Shown here in pieces: positions 1 through 12,089 of a DNA stretch of 64,000 nt. Under the pieces are notes generated by a model, which saw only the letters and a program-made list of their open reading frames with translations, was not told the origin of the DNA and did no database searches. The number at the start of each line of letters is the position of its first letter. Positions within the stretch are counted from its first letter, which is position 1. Origin of the DNA: Gnetum montanum (Eukaryota > Streptophyta > Gnetopsida > Gnetales > Gnetaceae); the NCBI GenBank assembly GCA_015680685.1, contig MNCI01016384.1, positions 805,761 to 869,760 of the forward strand. The letters run 5' to 3'. Made by a program: the position numbers and the translations under genes.

Positions 1-332
1 TGTTCTCCACTAGTCCTAATGGGACAATGATGGACTGGTCGACCAACTTTAAATGAATGTTAGTCTTTTTTAGTGGAGGCAGGTTCCAGGCTTTATACAT
101 TTATTGAGAGATTAAGTTGACACCAGAACTTGAATCCAAAAGAGCTTTTCATGGGTCATTCCTAGCAATTGGTAAATATATAAGAGGACTGCTAGGATTG
201 GAGAATTTCCTAGGAAGATGGCCAACCTTAATCCAATTAGTAATGACATGCGTCAACATGACTATGTGCATTGAATGTGGCCTTTGGTTTGAAGGGAGTT
301 CTAAAGTCTCGAATGATGGGACAATTAGCCGC
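1..332 (-). pseudogene. Retropepsin-like protease fragment of element A
   Basis: Read on the minus strand this matches the protease region of B (16518-17210) and E (52367-52957). The strand after the active site is recognisable (GVNLIS, then a stop, then MYKAWNLPP), followed by the VPLGLVE stretch before the window edge. The flap and the rest of the domain are outside the window. Stops and frame breaks interrupt it. In the intact family the enzyme cleaves the Gag-Pol polyprotein. Assignment rests on similarity to the two other copies in this window. Confidence 0.65.
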
Positions 333-2769
333 TTATGACTGTAAAGACTTGGTTGGACTATTGGTTCTAAAGAAAGGTCTCTTCTTTGTGTGATTCTCTA
401 AACTAATAGTAGGGTGAGAATTAACATCCCTTGTAGCATTACGTTGCTGTGGCTGGGTAGGGAGCTCACCCTGCATGGCTGGAGTAGGTGGAAATGGACC
501 TAAGGGTGGAAGAGATGTAGCCAAATGAGAGGGATAGTATGTTTGTGGAATATCTCCCTTAGGAGAAGGAGTTCTATAATATTCATGGGTTTGGTAGTGA
601 GGTTGGGGAGCAACATGACTAGGAGAGTCACGTGGAGAGATGGGCTATTACACGTAGTATCCATATGGGTCAGATTAATGGTAAGGGTACTATTGATGTG
701 GTGGTGGCATTCCCCATGATTTTGGATGCTACCACTATTGATACTGCTTATTTGGTTGTGGTGGAGTTCCACTTGGATAATACATCAAGGGTTGGTGGAA
801 CTACCTTGGGTTACCTTGGGGATAAGGTAACCTTTGGGGTGTTTTCCTTCTATTTAATCATGGGTTGAGTGCATACACCCTAGACTTTAATAGATATGAG
901 ATTACAAGGCAACATCCTTTAGGATGGTTATATTGGCATATCTCACATCCACCATCATTGTTTGTATCCTAATCCACAACCTCTTCGATGATGGAAAATT
1001 TTTCATTACCTTTGTTATGTGCATATTCAGCTTCTCTTTTTTTCTCCTTTCTTAATCACTACCTTCCTCTCTAGACTCCTTTACTATTTTAAGAGCTTTT
1101 TAAAATCTATTATCTAGGGAGTCCCACATTTGGTCCACCTTCTGATGCAAGTTTTTGAATGGGCAAGGTTTTTTTATTCACCACCTTTTCAAGTGGTGAC
1201 TCTATATTATCCTTAAAAAATCTAACTCCCTTCTTTCAGAGGGAAGGATCTCTATTATATTCTTCCACACTCTCTCTTTTTCTTAACTCACCTTCCTCTT
1301 TAGCCACTTGGTCCAACAATATTTGTACTTGATGTACCCTAAGCTCAAATAGCCTTCCTTGGGCATAAGTCCCAAGGGTTCTTCGCATTTTGTGCCTAAG
1401 CCCATCTACAAGATGGCGTAGTTGTTCCTTTTGCGAGTAATCGTGGCCTGGGCAACGATGTAATAGTGCATAATATTGGCCCATGGTAGCATCAAAGGGT
1501 TTCATATCCTCCTTGTTTCCATCCTTGGATTTGCTTTCATAGGTTGGACACTTGAGAGTATGTTTGATACCTATCATTGAACAATTCTAACATGGTACTC
1601 CATTGGCGAATGGATTTCGGTTCTAAGGACCGGTACCAGCTTTCCACTTCCTTAGTTAGTGTCCATGGAAACAACTTGAGTTTTTGCCATTCATTTTCTA
1701 TGTTTTTCAAGGCACATGCATCGTGAAATGCTTGCAAATGATTTTGAGGATCAGCGTTATATCCTCCTTCAAATCGTGGGATATAGTTCATGTCAAATAT
1801 TTTGATCCTACTATCTTTTTGGTGCCTTTTTAGGATTCTAACAGCCTCAATTATATGTAGCATACTTTGGGTAGCGAGTAGAGGTTCATCTTGATTGTAC
1901 TATCTATGGAATCTATGATGCCTATGTTGTTCCCTACTCCCCCTCTTTTCATGATGAGTTTCTCTAGAATACCCTCATCCCCTTTCTCAGCTGCTTTGTC
2001 TATGATTCCCATTTTGCTTACCATTATCCTCAGGGTCTTTTTCCTTACGAATACATCCAAATCCTGAAGGAGAGGGTGAAGGAGATGATGAAGGTGAAGA
2101 AGGAGGACCATCATCATGATGGTGTCTGCTTCCTTATCTTCAGTGGTCACGGCCTCGATCATGGTTACAATTAGAATGTCCATCTTTGTCATGTGTTTGT
2201 GTTCCTTTTTTAAACCCTTTTTTTTCGTCGGTACCAAAATCTAGGTTATGGATAGTTGGGTGAAGATTCTGATACACAACCCCTTGACCGAAGTCAATAG
2301 GAGGAACATCATTGTGTGGGAGACCTCCTGAGGCAGGTTCACCACCCTTATTTTCACTTATGACATACAAGAAATTTTGAGACAACTTTCCCTTCATGGA
2401 TTTATGACATCTCTCCTATTGTAGATCCCTTTGACATTGTGCCTCCATGGATTGATAGTCTCTTAAGTCATGATCATGCACAACGTACTCTACCTATAAG
2501 TGCTGCATACCAATTCATGTGAGATCATGAAGGAGCATGCCCGAGACTGAGTGATCGAGAGGTAACACTATGTTACCTTCTAAATCACACCAACATAGTT
2601 GTTCATCCTGGTGGAGGATAAAGGTAAAGTTTGGTAAATACTCATCAGGATGAATGTATACCACATGAAACTGTTGAGGGACTAGTGGATTATCATGTGT
2701 ACTATGCCTCCGATTGTTCCCTGTATCAGACCTAGGTGGTGAAACACTCTCATAAGAAGAAGGAGACAT
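333..2769 (-). pseudogene. gag of element A (capsid-type Gag, broken)
   Basis: Starts at ATG 2769 with MSPSSYESVSPPRSD, the same start as B and E. An N-terminal segment (2515-2769) is followed by a charged, His/Asp/Lys-rich linker spread over two frames (1851-2397). The Retrotrans_gag capsid region is at 1236-1863; it contains RFEGGYNADPQNHLQAFHDA and WYRSLEPKSIRQWS. A degenerate Cys/His knuckle follows, then a Pro/Gln/Tyr-rich tail. Gag would package the element RNA in cytoplasmic particles. At least four frame changes and several stops make it non-functional. Confidence 0.75.
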
Positions 2770-2888
2770 AAGTGTCTATTCAGTATGCAATACTTTTCAT
2801 TTCACTAATTGTGAGATAACCAACCCTAAGGGTTTGTTCTAATGTTGTAAAGATTTCTAAGTTCTAGCTAATGCACAAACAACAAAGT

Positions 2889-2905
2889 CCCTAGAAATGG
2901 TGCTA
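2889..2905 (-). other. Primer binding site of element A (tRNA-Asp type, degenerate)
   Basis: Two bases from the LTR end, the minus strand reads TAGCACCATTTCTAGGG. It matches the expected complement of the plant tRNA-Asp 3' end (TGGCGCCGTTGCCGGGG, from general knowledge) at 11 of 17 positions. Most differences are transitions, as in a decayed CpG-rich site. Confidence 0.6.
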
Positions 2906-3634
2906 ATGATGAGCAATGAGGTATCCCTACACTCAACCATACGAATACGAACGTACATGCACGATTCGGTTGAATTCCAAGGACTAAGTTCTTATGTGTC
3001 TTTATAGGACCCAGACAGATTAGTCAATCGTTGTCTTCCTAAGCGTACTTGTATAGTACGATTGTATGGTTAAGTAAACTTGAGGTATATGATTTTTATA
3101 TATTTTTGTGTTTTATGCATAGGTGCTACAAAGGGAAAAGTGAACTAATTAAGTAACCAATTTAATTTAACTAATTGACTATGCTCTAACTAGTCCTAAC
3201 ACCAACATTCGTTCCCACTTGTCGTCCACATCCTGAACTAGTGCAACACTACTAGGGTTACCAAACGCTAATCGTTACTGGGTTACCAAGTGTTCCACAC
3301 ATGCTTGAAGTGGTCATACTGAGTGTGCTTACTTGGGGGAGTTAACAAGGAGAGAGAGAGAACATTAATTAACTAAGAAAAGCATTAAATAACTGTAAAT
3401 AACATTAAATAAGCAATTCTAAATATTACAAGGTTTATCACAAAGTTTGTCTTTATTTCTGACCACAAGGTGTGCTTAGGTACACAATGCTCGAATAAAG
3501 ATTCATTCCCTTTATGACTCCTACTGCAGGCACTCAGAAATAATTCTAACTCTAAGAAGGAAAAAAGGCAAGAGTTCGGGTAAGGGACTAAGACTAATTA
3601 ACCAACTATTACCAAACCAAGTGTACCCGCCTCT

Positions 3635-3642
3635 TATTTATA
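3635..3642 (-). promoter_or_regulatory. TATA box of LTR A
   Basis: TATAAATA on the minus strand, about 20 bp downstream of the GATATC cluster in the direction of transcription. The LTRs of B, D and E have the same octamer in the same place. Confidence 0.65.
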
Positions 3643-3660
3643 GGCCACAAGATAGGCCCA

Positions 3661-3714
3661 GATATCGGATGTCTGATATCGCTTGGAAGGCTCCGATATC
3701 ACGTACCCGATATC
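3661..3714 (-). repeat. GATATC palindrome array in U3 of LTR A
   Basis: Four exact GATATC sites start at 3661, 3675, 3695 and 3709, with spacings 14, 20 and 14. They lie between the LTR start and the TATA box. The same hexamer with the same 14-bp pairing occurs in LTR D, inside element D and at the end of the window. Confidence 0.8.
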
Positions 3715-3725
3715 GCAACTCATCA

Positions 3726-4680
3726 CATATGTTATTAACATGGTCAATTTTGGTAATGTGTAGGCCCCATAGATCATGAGAAAAAATACCTGGGTTTTCA
3801 CACACTAGGATAATGAAATTAACTATGAAATTAAGCTCATGCATTGACATATCTTGAAAAATAAATGTTTATTATCCCACACACTACCCATCCAACTCCC
3901 ACATGCTACCTAGTGGACCCCATAGAGTCTAGGAAAAATCACCAAGGGTTTCACATGCTATATTTGTGACATTGATTAGGAAACTAACCTCATACAATTC
4001 ATTCTTGTATGAGATTAACATCTAAGTTTTCATACACTATCAAAATGATAAAACAAGATGACATGTGGATCCCACAACTCTAAAACCTAAACACCAAGTG
4101 TCAAACACCTTGGTCATGTGAAATTGACAATGAAATTAGCTTCTATACACTGTCAAATTTGACTTCATGTCCCATACACTACCTAGATCAGTCCCATATG
4201 TTGTCATGTAGGCCCCATAGCTCTAAAACTCAAGTACTGTAAGCTAAATACATTGTGCTAGCATGTGTGGTGGCTTATTTGACATAAATAAGCTATCAAC
4301 CTAGTTGATACTATCCATAAGCTATCCAGACTAGCTAAACAAGTTGCAAAGCTAGCTTATGGAGCTCACAAGATGGGTTATGGAGCTCACAAGATGGGTT
4401 ATGGTAGCTATGGAGCTCACAAACTACCAGACTAGGTCTCACATGCTCACAAGCTACCATACTAAGCCTCATACACCATCAAGCTAATCAAAAGTAATCA
4501 CATGTTATGCTACTAAGTCTCATATGTTGTTAAGATGATCTAAAGTGGTCATATGCTACCCTACTAAGCATTGCACACTATCAAGATAACCCAAGATGAT
4601 GACACACTACCTCATCAAGTTCCACATGCTATGAACATATTCCAAGATATCCACATGATATCACATTGGCTAATACACTC
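3726..4680. repeat. Divergent tandem-like repeats
   Basis: No gene. Phrases such as CACATGCTA, TAGGCCCCATAG and CTCTAAAAC recur in varied form every 60-140 bp. They are broken by a local direct repeat at about 4353-4430, where TTATGGAGCTCACAAGATGG is repeated almost exactly. It looks like an old degenerate satellite or minisatellite inside unclassified repeat DNA. Confidence 0.5.
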
Positions 4681-4829
4681 TATGAATGGGAATATTTGGC
4701 CTTTTGCAACTTATTTCACCTCAAAACCCACTATTTTATTTATTTATAGCCTTTTCTCATTGAATTTTAGCTGATTTTAATTTTATAATGATCCAAAAAT
4801 AAATAATATTATTTATTGCATTATTTTTT

Positions 4830-5050
4830 AATTATTTTTACCTTTCTTGCCTTATTTGACCTTGTTTTAACCTTATTTTTTTTATATTTAACCTTGTTTT
4901 GCCCATTTTACCTTGTTTTACCTTAGTTTATGTTGTTGCAATCTTATTTTATATTGTTTTACTTTTTTGTTTACTTTGTTTTGACCTTATTTTCCCTTAT
5001 TGTACTTTATGATTACATTATTTTGCCTTATTTTGACTTTGTTTGACAAA
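4830..5050. repeat. Low-complexity array, unit near CCTTATTTTGA
   Basis: Short runs ACCTTGTTTT, CCTTATTTTGA and similar recur roughly every 10-12 bases over about 220 bp, with a T-rich plus strand. No reading frame is seen. Confidence 0.55.
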
Positions 5051-6061
5051 TGTATCATGCAGATATCACTTGATGTGCTTATGTTGGCATGCAGAATTGA
5101 GCTAGGAAGGAGGAAGCAATCCAATAAGCATTTGAGCCTAAGTAGACCCTTCTGGTGATGCTATTTGACCAGGTTGATCTTAAATTCCTAAACCTTGAGC
5201 TTGTAAGCCTTTTTACCATATAGACTTAATTCCTTGGAATGGTTTGACTTCTCTTAACCTTGAGGCCATAAACATCACAAAGGATTCCTTGGTCAAATTC
5301 CCCATTTTGATCCATAATAGTAAGGATAAAACATTAAAATTAAGTTCCTCACTAAAACCCTAGTTTGCTTAGGACATCATCAAATCCCTACAAGGCAACA
5401 TAAAAACCTTTACATGGCCTTCATTACTTATAACATTGGCACGTTTTATTTTAGTTTTGTTAGCATTTATTATAAGTTTGACTAAATGCATGACATTGAT
5501 GAACCTTATAGCACATAATAAAGTGAGCCTCCATGATCTTATATCTCTTTGGCATTTCAAAACACTACAAACTTGGTTTAAACCTGCATAATAAGATACA
5601 AAGTTCCCACATTCTACCAAATGTATCTCATATATTTTGTTGTAGCCTCTTGTAATTGTATGTATTCTTTGACTTGTTTTCTTATCCTCTTAAAGTTATG
5701 TTTACATGATGAGCCTGAAGTAATCACATAAGTATGACTCATTACAATAATGAGTTACCACATGATCTTGATACATGAGATTTGACTAGCTTGTTTAACC
5801 TTTCTAACAGTATTAGCCTTACATCTTTATTCTTACCCCTTCTAAGCCATAGCCCTATAACTAATCATTAACCCTCCTTACCTTCCTAATAATATATAGA
5901 AATCTATGTTTGAAATTCATGTACCATGGCCATATGAAAACTTTTATAGCATGCTCCATCAATCAAGTTCATTGAATTTTCAAGTCTCTTCACTCAGTGA
6001 GAAAACAAAAGTTTAGCCTTAGCAATGAAACCCAAAGAATGTTTCACTCTTGTAAAAAAAA
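5051..6061. other. AT-rich intergenic sequence, nothing recognised
   Basis: About 1 kb before the assembly gap. Open frames are short, with no motif, and nothing aligns by eye to the retroelements elsewhere in the window. Confidence 0.5.
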
Positions 6062-6157
6062 NNNNNNNNNNNNNNNNNNNNNNNNNNNNNNNNNNNNNNN
6101 NNNNNNNNNNNNNNNNNNNNNNNNNNNNNNNNNNNNNNNNNNNNNNNNNNNNNNNNN
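6062..6157. other. Assembly gap (96 N)
   Basis: A run of N flanked by A-rich sequence on the left. The translated frame that crosses it is not a gene. Confidence 0.99.
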
Positions 6158-7180
6158 AGCTAAGACAACAATGTAGCCTCAAGCTAAAAAAATGACTCAA
6201 AAAATAAAAAAATGAATGAGCCAAGTTATCAAAGAAGCCCAAGAACAATATGTTGGTTCCTCTAAGTATCATCAAGTAACCAATAATTCAAGCACAAAGC
6301 ATGAAGAACTAATAAGAAGATAAAACATGTTATTATTATGCCATAGCCATGATGTTAACACATTTGTAATTCTTTGTTAGCCTATTTGGAATTCATAGCC
6401 AATATAGCCATTACCTCATTCCTGATTCTTATCTTCATGTGTTAATCTTACTTCACCCCAAAATCAAGTTGGAAGAGGGAAGCATTGGTGACAAATCTAT
6501 GTTGGTATTCCACATTCTTTGTCGATGTCTTTCAAGTCAATCCTCAAAAAATGAACAAAGAGGAACCAATGAAACACCTCAAAGAAAAATTCATTGATGA
6601 ATAGAGAATCTTGGTAGCTAAAGTTTAATTGTAATTTTGATCGAATTTAATAGCAGGAACAACTTCCTTATTTTCCCATCAAACATGCTACCTTGTGGCC
6701 TTATTTTGAAAAAAAAATTAGAATCTTTTTTAAGACATGTAAAATGAAATTCATGGTCCACATTACCAAATACATTATGAGCTTCATTATACCAAGGTAT
6801 TAGTCATAGAAATTAAAAACACACTAGAAAAAATGATGTAAAAAGTCAAAAACACTATGTGGCAAATATGTTACAATTTTGAACTATGAAAATGTTCAAA
6901 ATGCTATGTAATAATCTAGAAAACTTGTCTAATAGTAAACGATCAAGAAGTAGCAAATTATGGCATATAAAACCAAGATTTAGACATCGTTTTAAGGACT
7001 TTTCGATGATTCTAACTCTTCCAAACTTGAGACTTTTGGATCAGAACAAAGATCTAAAAGCCCAAATCCATTTTTCTAGTGTTGATCATCTTATGAATTG
7101 AGAACCTATTTATAGCAAGAAAATCATGAAAATTTAGATATGTATGGAAAGACTACACAACGCACTCTACCTATCTACAT
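6158..7180. other. AT-rich sequence, probably internal part of a minus-strand LTR element
   Basis: No protein motif is visible. It lies on the internal side of a minus-strand Met-type primer site at 7181-7198, so it should be the leader or first part of a decayed element reading leftwards. The element type cannot be told from what remains. Confidence 0.3.
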
Positions 7181-7198
7181 GCCAGAGCTTTGATACCA
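7181..7198 (-). other. Primer binding site, initiator tRNA-Met type
   Basis: The minus strand reads TGGTATCAAAGCTCTGGC, close to the plant initiator-Met primer site TGGTATCAGAGC. An LTR would lie immediately to the right (from about 7200) and the internal region to the left. Confidence 0.6.
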
Positions 7199-7544
7199 TT
7201 TTTTAGGCATCTATGAAACATTCATAGTGTCCCATTTTGTTCTTTCTCACTATTGTATTTTGTAGAATTAATACAAAGTTTATATTTTTTTTGCCATACT
7301 TTTGATGTATTTTTTGCATTATTACTTTATTTTCACAAGTCTATTGTTGGGCTTGTTTGTTCACATATTATCATTTATTTTCCTCCATTTATCTCAATAA
7401 CAAATTTTCCAAGTCCTTAGATGATCAACAAGACTACCTAAGACATCCTAGATCCTTCCAAGGCTCATGGATCCTGAAGTTAAAACTATTTCACATGGAT
7501 CCTTTTGATTTTCCAACATGACTTTTTTCCATCATTACAACACT
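7199..7544. other. Probable LTR remnant next to the Met primer site
   Basis: AT-rich, no reading frame. Its place beside the minus-strand primer site suggests the U5 side of a 5' LTR. No second copy was found in the window to confirm its limits. Confidence 0.25.
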
Positions 7545-8010
7545 AACTAGAAGAGGAGATGTTTTCAACTCTATATTTAGGATAAACAAAGAGTTTGGAT
7601 TTCTTGTTGGGCATAGATGAAGAGAGAAAGAAATAAAGATAGAGGGTTGGAATAGAAAGATTGCAAGAGAGGGTAAGCATCTTTGCTATCAAATGTGTGT
7701 AATCTTGGCCATAACTCTCTATTTGTGCATCTAATCTCATATTTCTATGTGGAAAGGTTTGAATTAATTGAACCTTGCATTGACGTTAATCATTATTTGA
7801 TTATAGAGCCTTATGCTCTACAATAATGTTGAGTGTATGAGGATTAAATGTGATCTAGGTTATGATTCTATTGTAATTGTAATCTTCTTGATTTAATTGA
7901 AGATAGCTAGTTTTTCTAGCTTTTTTAGCAATTGAATTATCTTGTGTGTTTTTTATTTATGGATTTAGTATGTTTAAAGGATTAGAGAAAATTAGAGTTA
8001 CCTTGCTTCA
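7545..8010 (+). repeat. LTR fragment of the H family
   Basis: Aligns over about 460 bp with 40070-40545, the sequence just before the primer site of element H. Shared landmarks are AGGATAAA then AAAGAG, GGGCATAGA, CTTGGCCATAACTCT versus CATGGCCATAACTCT, GTTAATCATTAT, TGTAATTGTAATCTTCTT and AGCTAGTTTTTCTAG. No primer site or gag follows, so it is a solo or 3' LTR remnant. Confidence 0.65.
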
Positions 8011-10900
8011 CATTACTTCCCTTTTTCTAGCTATTGCAATTATGCATTTTATATCGGATAGACCTTTGTGATTACATTGATCATTATGCATAGTGATTCA
8101 AATTTGTACTTTATTTAATTCTATTGTTTTTTACATAATTTTCAATAGATGATTTGTGTTATTTTATTTCTATTCATATCATGTTTCTAGCATATGTTTT
8201 TAACATAAGTTATTTTATGTATTCTTTTACTTCCACTATTTAGCTTCATCTCTTTCCTTAGGTCATGGCTTGATGATAAGTTCCTTCTACTTTCTTTCAG
8301 TGTGTAGTTCCTTCATTATCTTACTTCTTGTCATGGTTAATCATTTATTAGGAATTTTACCCAATGTAATGCTTTACAACCTAAGGTATAGGAAGGAGGA
8401 TGTTATAGCTATGTAGCCCTACATGAGGCTGCATAGGTCCTTATAGCATCACACAGGCTTGTTGGAGCCATAGCTAGTCCAAAAAATTCTTACACTACCA
8501 CATGCCATCATGCATTGCTAGTTTACTATCTACCTCCCACTATCACTATGTTGCCTCTATGCTACTATTCATCATGTATTGTCATTTTTTCCTATTCCAC
8601 CTAAGCTCAACTTTCCCCATCCTATACCCTTACCTCTGCTTGTACTAGAAAAATCCATTGAAAATTTTCAACAAACCATGATGGCCAAGAGCATTGTCAA
8701 TGCTACAAGATCCTACCTCTCCTAGCCACTATTGGCACCACAAGATCTTGCCTCCTCTAACAACCGTTAGCAATCATGGGTACTAAAGTATTCTACCTTC
8801 CCAAACAATTTTGGTTAATGAAAAGATTTTTTGTCAATTGATGAAAAAGTCAAAATTTCTCTTAATTGATGGAATTTCAAGAAAAACATCAAAATTTAGA
8901 AATTTAAATTTGACATTCAAGGTGAAAAAATTTTAATATGAAAAAATAGACATTTTTAACTAATAAAATAAATTGGCAGGTTGATATCAATCTAGATAAA
9001 AATTCCATAATTAAGCATGCTCATCCTAGGGTAGTACTAGGATGGATGACCTATTAAGAAGTCTCAAAAAGCATGAAAAAGTTTTTGCAACTTCAAATGG
9101 CCATAATTTTTTATTTTATTATTTGATTTCAATAATAAAGAATCATTTCTAATAGATTTGAACCTTCATAATGTAATGAAATAGTTTTTAAGCCATTTTC
9201 CAATTCTAAACTATGAAAAATCTTGATTTGAAAGCCAAACTTCAATTTTTTAGTATAAATAAACTTTTTAAGGCTGGTTAAGTCTTAATGGAAGAATCTA
9301 AAGAAAGAATTCATTTCAAAGTAGTTTCCCTATCTATCTTTTATCATTACATCTTATTATATAGTATTGGATAAGAACTCACATCAACTCAATTGGAAAT
9401 GTCCACCTAGAATTACTTGGACTCAAACTTCTCCTCATAAGGTTTGCTTCATTCATTGGAAGAATGAATTACAATCTCAAGGTTTCTACCTTTCCTATGT
9501 TTTAAGGACTTGAGATGCATTTCTTTCAATGAACTTATTCCCTAAGGTGGTTTTGGATTAGCTTCCATGTCAGGTGTACCCTACTATCCTATCCTTCTAC
9601 TATGGTATAGTTGCTTTCCCCCTAATAAATCTAGATTATGTCCTCAACCTAGATTACATAGAGTAATTATTAGTATTTTGTTTTAGTGTAGACTAGCCAG
9701 GAGAATAGACCAAAAACAAGTATGTCATGAATTTTATATATTCATCATGCATAGATAAGCTATGAACTTCCAATGGTTAATATCCACATTACTCAACCGT
9801 AGTACATATCTCGATCACTAACTCTTATGAGAGGCATTTTTGGGAAATAATTGAATGTTCAAGTAGTTTTAATTACCTATAAATATTATAGTTAGTAGTC
9901 TAAGGCAATGATGTAAAGATACAGTGGAAGGTTGGGAAGTTAAATATGAATTAAAAATACTTAATTGAAATATAAAAGAAAAGTAAGACAAAGAAAGGTA
10001 CAGTATTCCTTTATGGTATGGAGTTGCACAAGCTAAGAGAATGAAAAAATTGAGTAAAAAAAATGTCTATAAGTGAGGTTGTTCATTATCCTAATTACAT
10101 AGATGATTTAATCTTTTCCTTAATAGTGTTAAATCCTAGTTATCAAAAGTAGTGGCATCCTTATTTATTATTGGTAATTATTGTTCCACTGATAATCACT
10201 CAACTCATTGAAGGAGATTCTTATGAGATGCTTAGAAATGTGAGCATTTAGAATCCCCCAATTATAAGGTTCTTGTGGAAATGTGGCTCTGCTCATGGTT
10301 GAAGGTTCTTGTGTGGTCCAATTTTTTTCAAGACAAAAAATATAAACTCAACCTACTTCAATCATGAGATTCTTGTAAAAGCCATTTTCATTTTTTTTCA
10401 ATTGAATGGATTACTTACATGGGTGTTGATCTTGTTCCATATTGTTGGATGCTTTTACCACATTTAGACTCAATATAAGACATTCTTTTCTCCCTGTTAA
10501 CTATCCAAGTAGGAAACTAATATAAACCATACACTTGTAAACATTGACCTATACTTAGTTATTTCATCCCTAACTAAGTTAGATTATTATTTTAAGGCTC
10601 TCCCTTAGATGGATTTTTGGTTCCTATCTCCAAGTAAGGGAAGTTGTCCTTCTCCCTTGCATTCCAAACATGATGCTATCAAATTCTTTATAGTCCCAAC
10701 TAACAATAGGATTTGTATTGCCCTCTATATTTTTCAAGGTAAAAGTTGTAGACTTTTGGTTACCCTTCAATTATTTTTATATTATTGAATATGGTATTTA
10801 CTTAAAATTACTTTCTACCATTTTCGCTTCTAATTGACCATTTTCATTCTTTGGTTCTTCTATAAGATAAATAGAATCACTTAATTCCACTAACTCATCC
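8011..10900. other. AT-rich sequence without recognisable genes
   Basis: About 2.9 kb with only short, motif-free frames. The right part (about 10500-10900) is probably the non-coding tail of element C after its integrase, and its 3' LTR may be hidden here. I found no match to the C LTR at 35174, so I do not place it. Confidence 0.4.
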
Positions 10901-10914
10901 TTCCCAAGATCCTC

Positions 10915-11800
10915 TATTTGACATTAATGATAATGCTTAAGCCTTTGGCCATAAATTTGATAGGCCTTCTACAAGTGCAATTAGAACATTACCATTGTAG
11001 GGTTGTAATACTAGGTATGAACCTTCCCTTCAAGTGGTTAATTTTCTTGGAAATGTATGTAGTCTCATGTTATATAGAAAGACTTTATCTCTTGCCGAAA
11101 ATTGCTTATTTAGTATATTTTTATTGTGCATATAGTTTATTTATTTCTTAATTATTCTTTTTTTATCAAGCACATGCATGTGTACTTCATCAAGTTCATC
11201 TAGTCGAGTCATTCTAAAGTCTTGATAAATTTCCTCATCAAAACTTAGTTGTTGCGCTAATCTTAGAAATTGGTACTCTATTTTAACAAGCAATAAACAT
11301 TATTTACCATAAACTAATTGATAAGATAAGTAGCCTAAGTTTGATTTATAAGTAATCCTATAGGCCCAAAGTGCATCTTGTAATTTTTTAGACCAATCTT
11401 TATTTTTGACACATATAGTTTTAGTTAAAATTTTTAAAATGATTCGTTTAGCATTTTCAACTTGACCGTTCATTTGAGGATGATAAGAAATGGCTATCTT
11501 ATGTTGGGTTCCATAATACTTAAGAAATTTCTCCATTATTTTATTTACAAAATGAGTTCCCTGATCACTAATAAGTACTCATGGAGTTCCAAATCATGTT
11601 AAAATATGCTCCCTTAGAAAAGTGATAGCCACCTTAATGTCATTTGTTGGAGTAGCTTTGGCCTCCATCCATTTAGTAACATAATCTATACATGCTAAGA
11701 TATACTAACATCTATTGGAACGTGGAAATGGTCCTAAAAATTCTATACCCCATACATTGAAAGGTTCCATTATTAGGATGGGATTAAGTGGCATTTCTTG
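10915..11800 (-). pseudogene. Integrase of element C (broken)
   Basis: Two recognisable parts on the minus strand. The DDE core (11300-11800) has an opening GIEFLGP where the family has GIDFMGP, then SDQGTHF, then GQVENAK with the catalytic Glu, then DWSKKLQDALWAYR and LVYGK. The C-terminal domain (about 10930-11090) resembles the RLR-FPGKL-SRW-GPF motif in decayed form. The first catalytic Asp reads as Glu, and several stops lie between 11500 and 11700. In a live element it inserts the cDNA into nuclear DNA. Confidence 0.75.
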
Positions 11801-12089
11801 TCTTTTCTTGCGTTGACACTTATCCATGAACATATATGTGAGCATCTTTAAAAATAGTGGGCCAATAAAACCCACTTTGTAATTTTTTTATAGTTTTTCT
11901 AAAACAATCAAAGTGTCCTCCTCCATGCTTATCATGATGCATTTAGAGGATTTCCTGCTATTCCTCATTTACAACATATCTTCTTGCCACTTTGTCTTTA
12001 CATATGTGATAGAGATATGGTTAATTCCAAATGTACCTTCAAATACCTTTTAGAAAAGACCTTATTTCTACTTAACTATAGTGAGTTAC

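Larger units (their letters stand above)
1..3725 (-). mobile_element. Element A: Ty3/Gypsy retrotransposon, Tat/Athila type, 5' half
   Basis: Minus-strand LTR retrotransposon. Read from high to low coordinate it shows a 5' LTR (3725 to 2907), a tRNA-Asp-like primer site, gag (from 2769 down) and the start of the aspartic protease, where the window ends. Its gag N-terminus and protease closely resemble those of elements B and E, so the three are one family. The LTR ends are TGATGAG and CTCATCA, an inverted pair also used by B and E. Reading frames carry stops and shifts, so this copy is dead. The 3' part, the second LTR and the target duplication lie outside the window. Confidence 0.85.
2907..3725 (-). 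repeat. 5' LTR of element A
   Basis: 819 bp bounded by TGATGAG (2907) and CTCATCA (ends 3725), with the primer site just outside the low-coordinate end. Its low-coordinate two thirds (R/U5) align with the LTRs of B and E, sharing for instance the stretches around the AATAAA signal and the tract GTTACCAAGTGTT. The high-coordinate end (start of U3) is different: it carries GATATC palindromes instead of the CTCTAATTATTAGAG arrays of B and E. Confidence 0.85.

Noticed and set aside
5994-6275. Minus-strand frame crossing the assembly gap
   Set aside because: Most of it is N; no evidence of coding.
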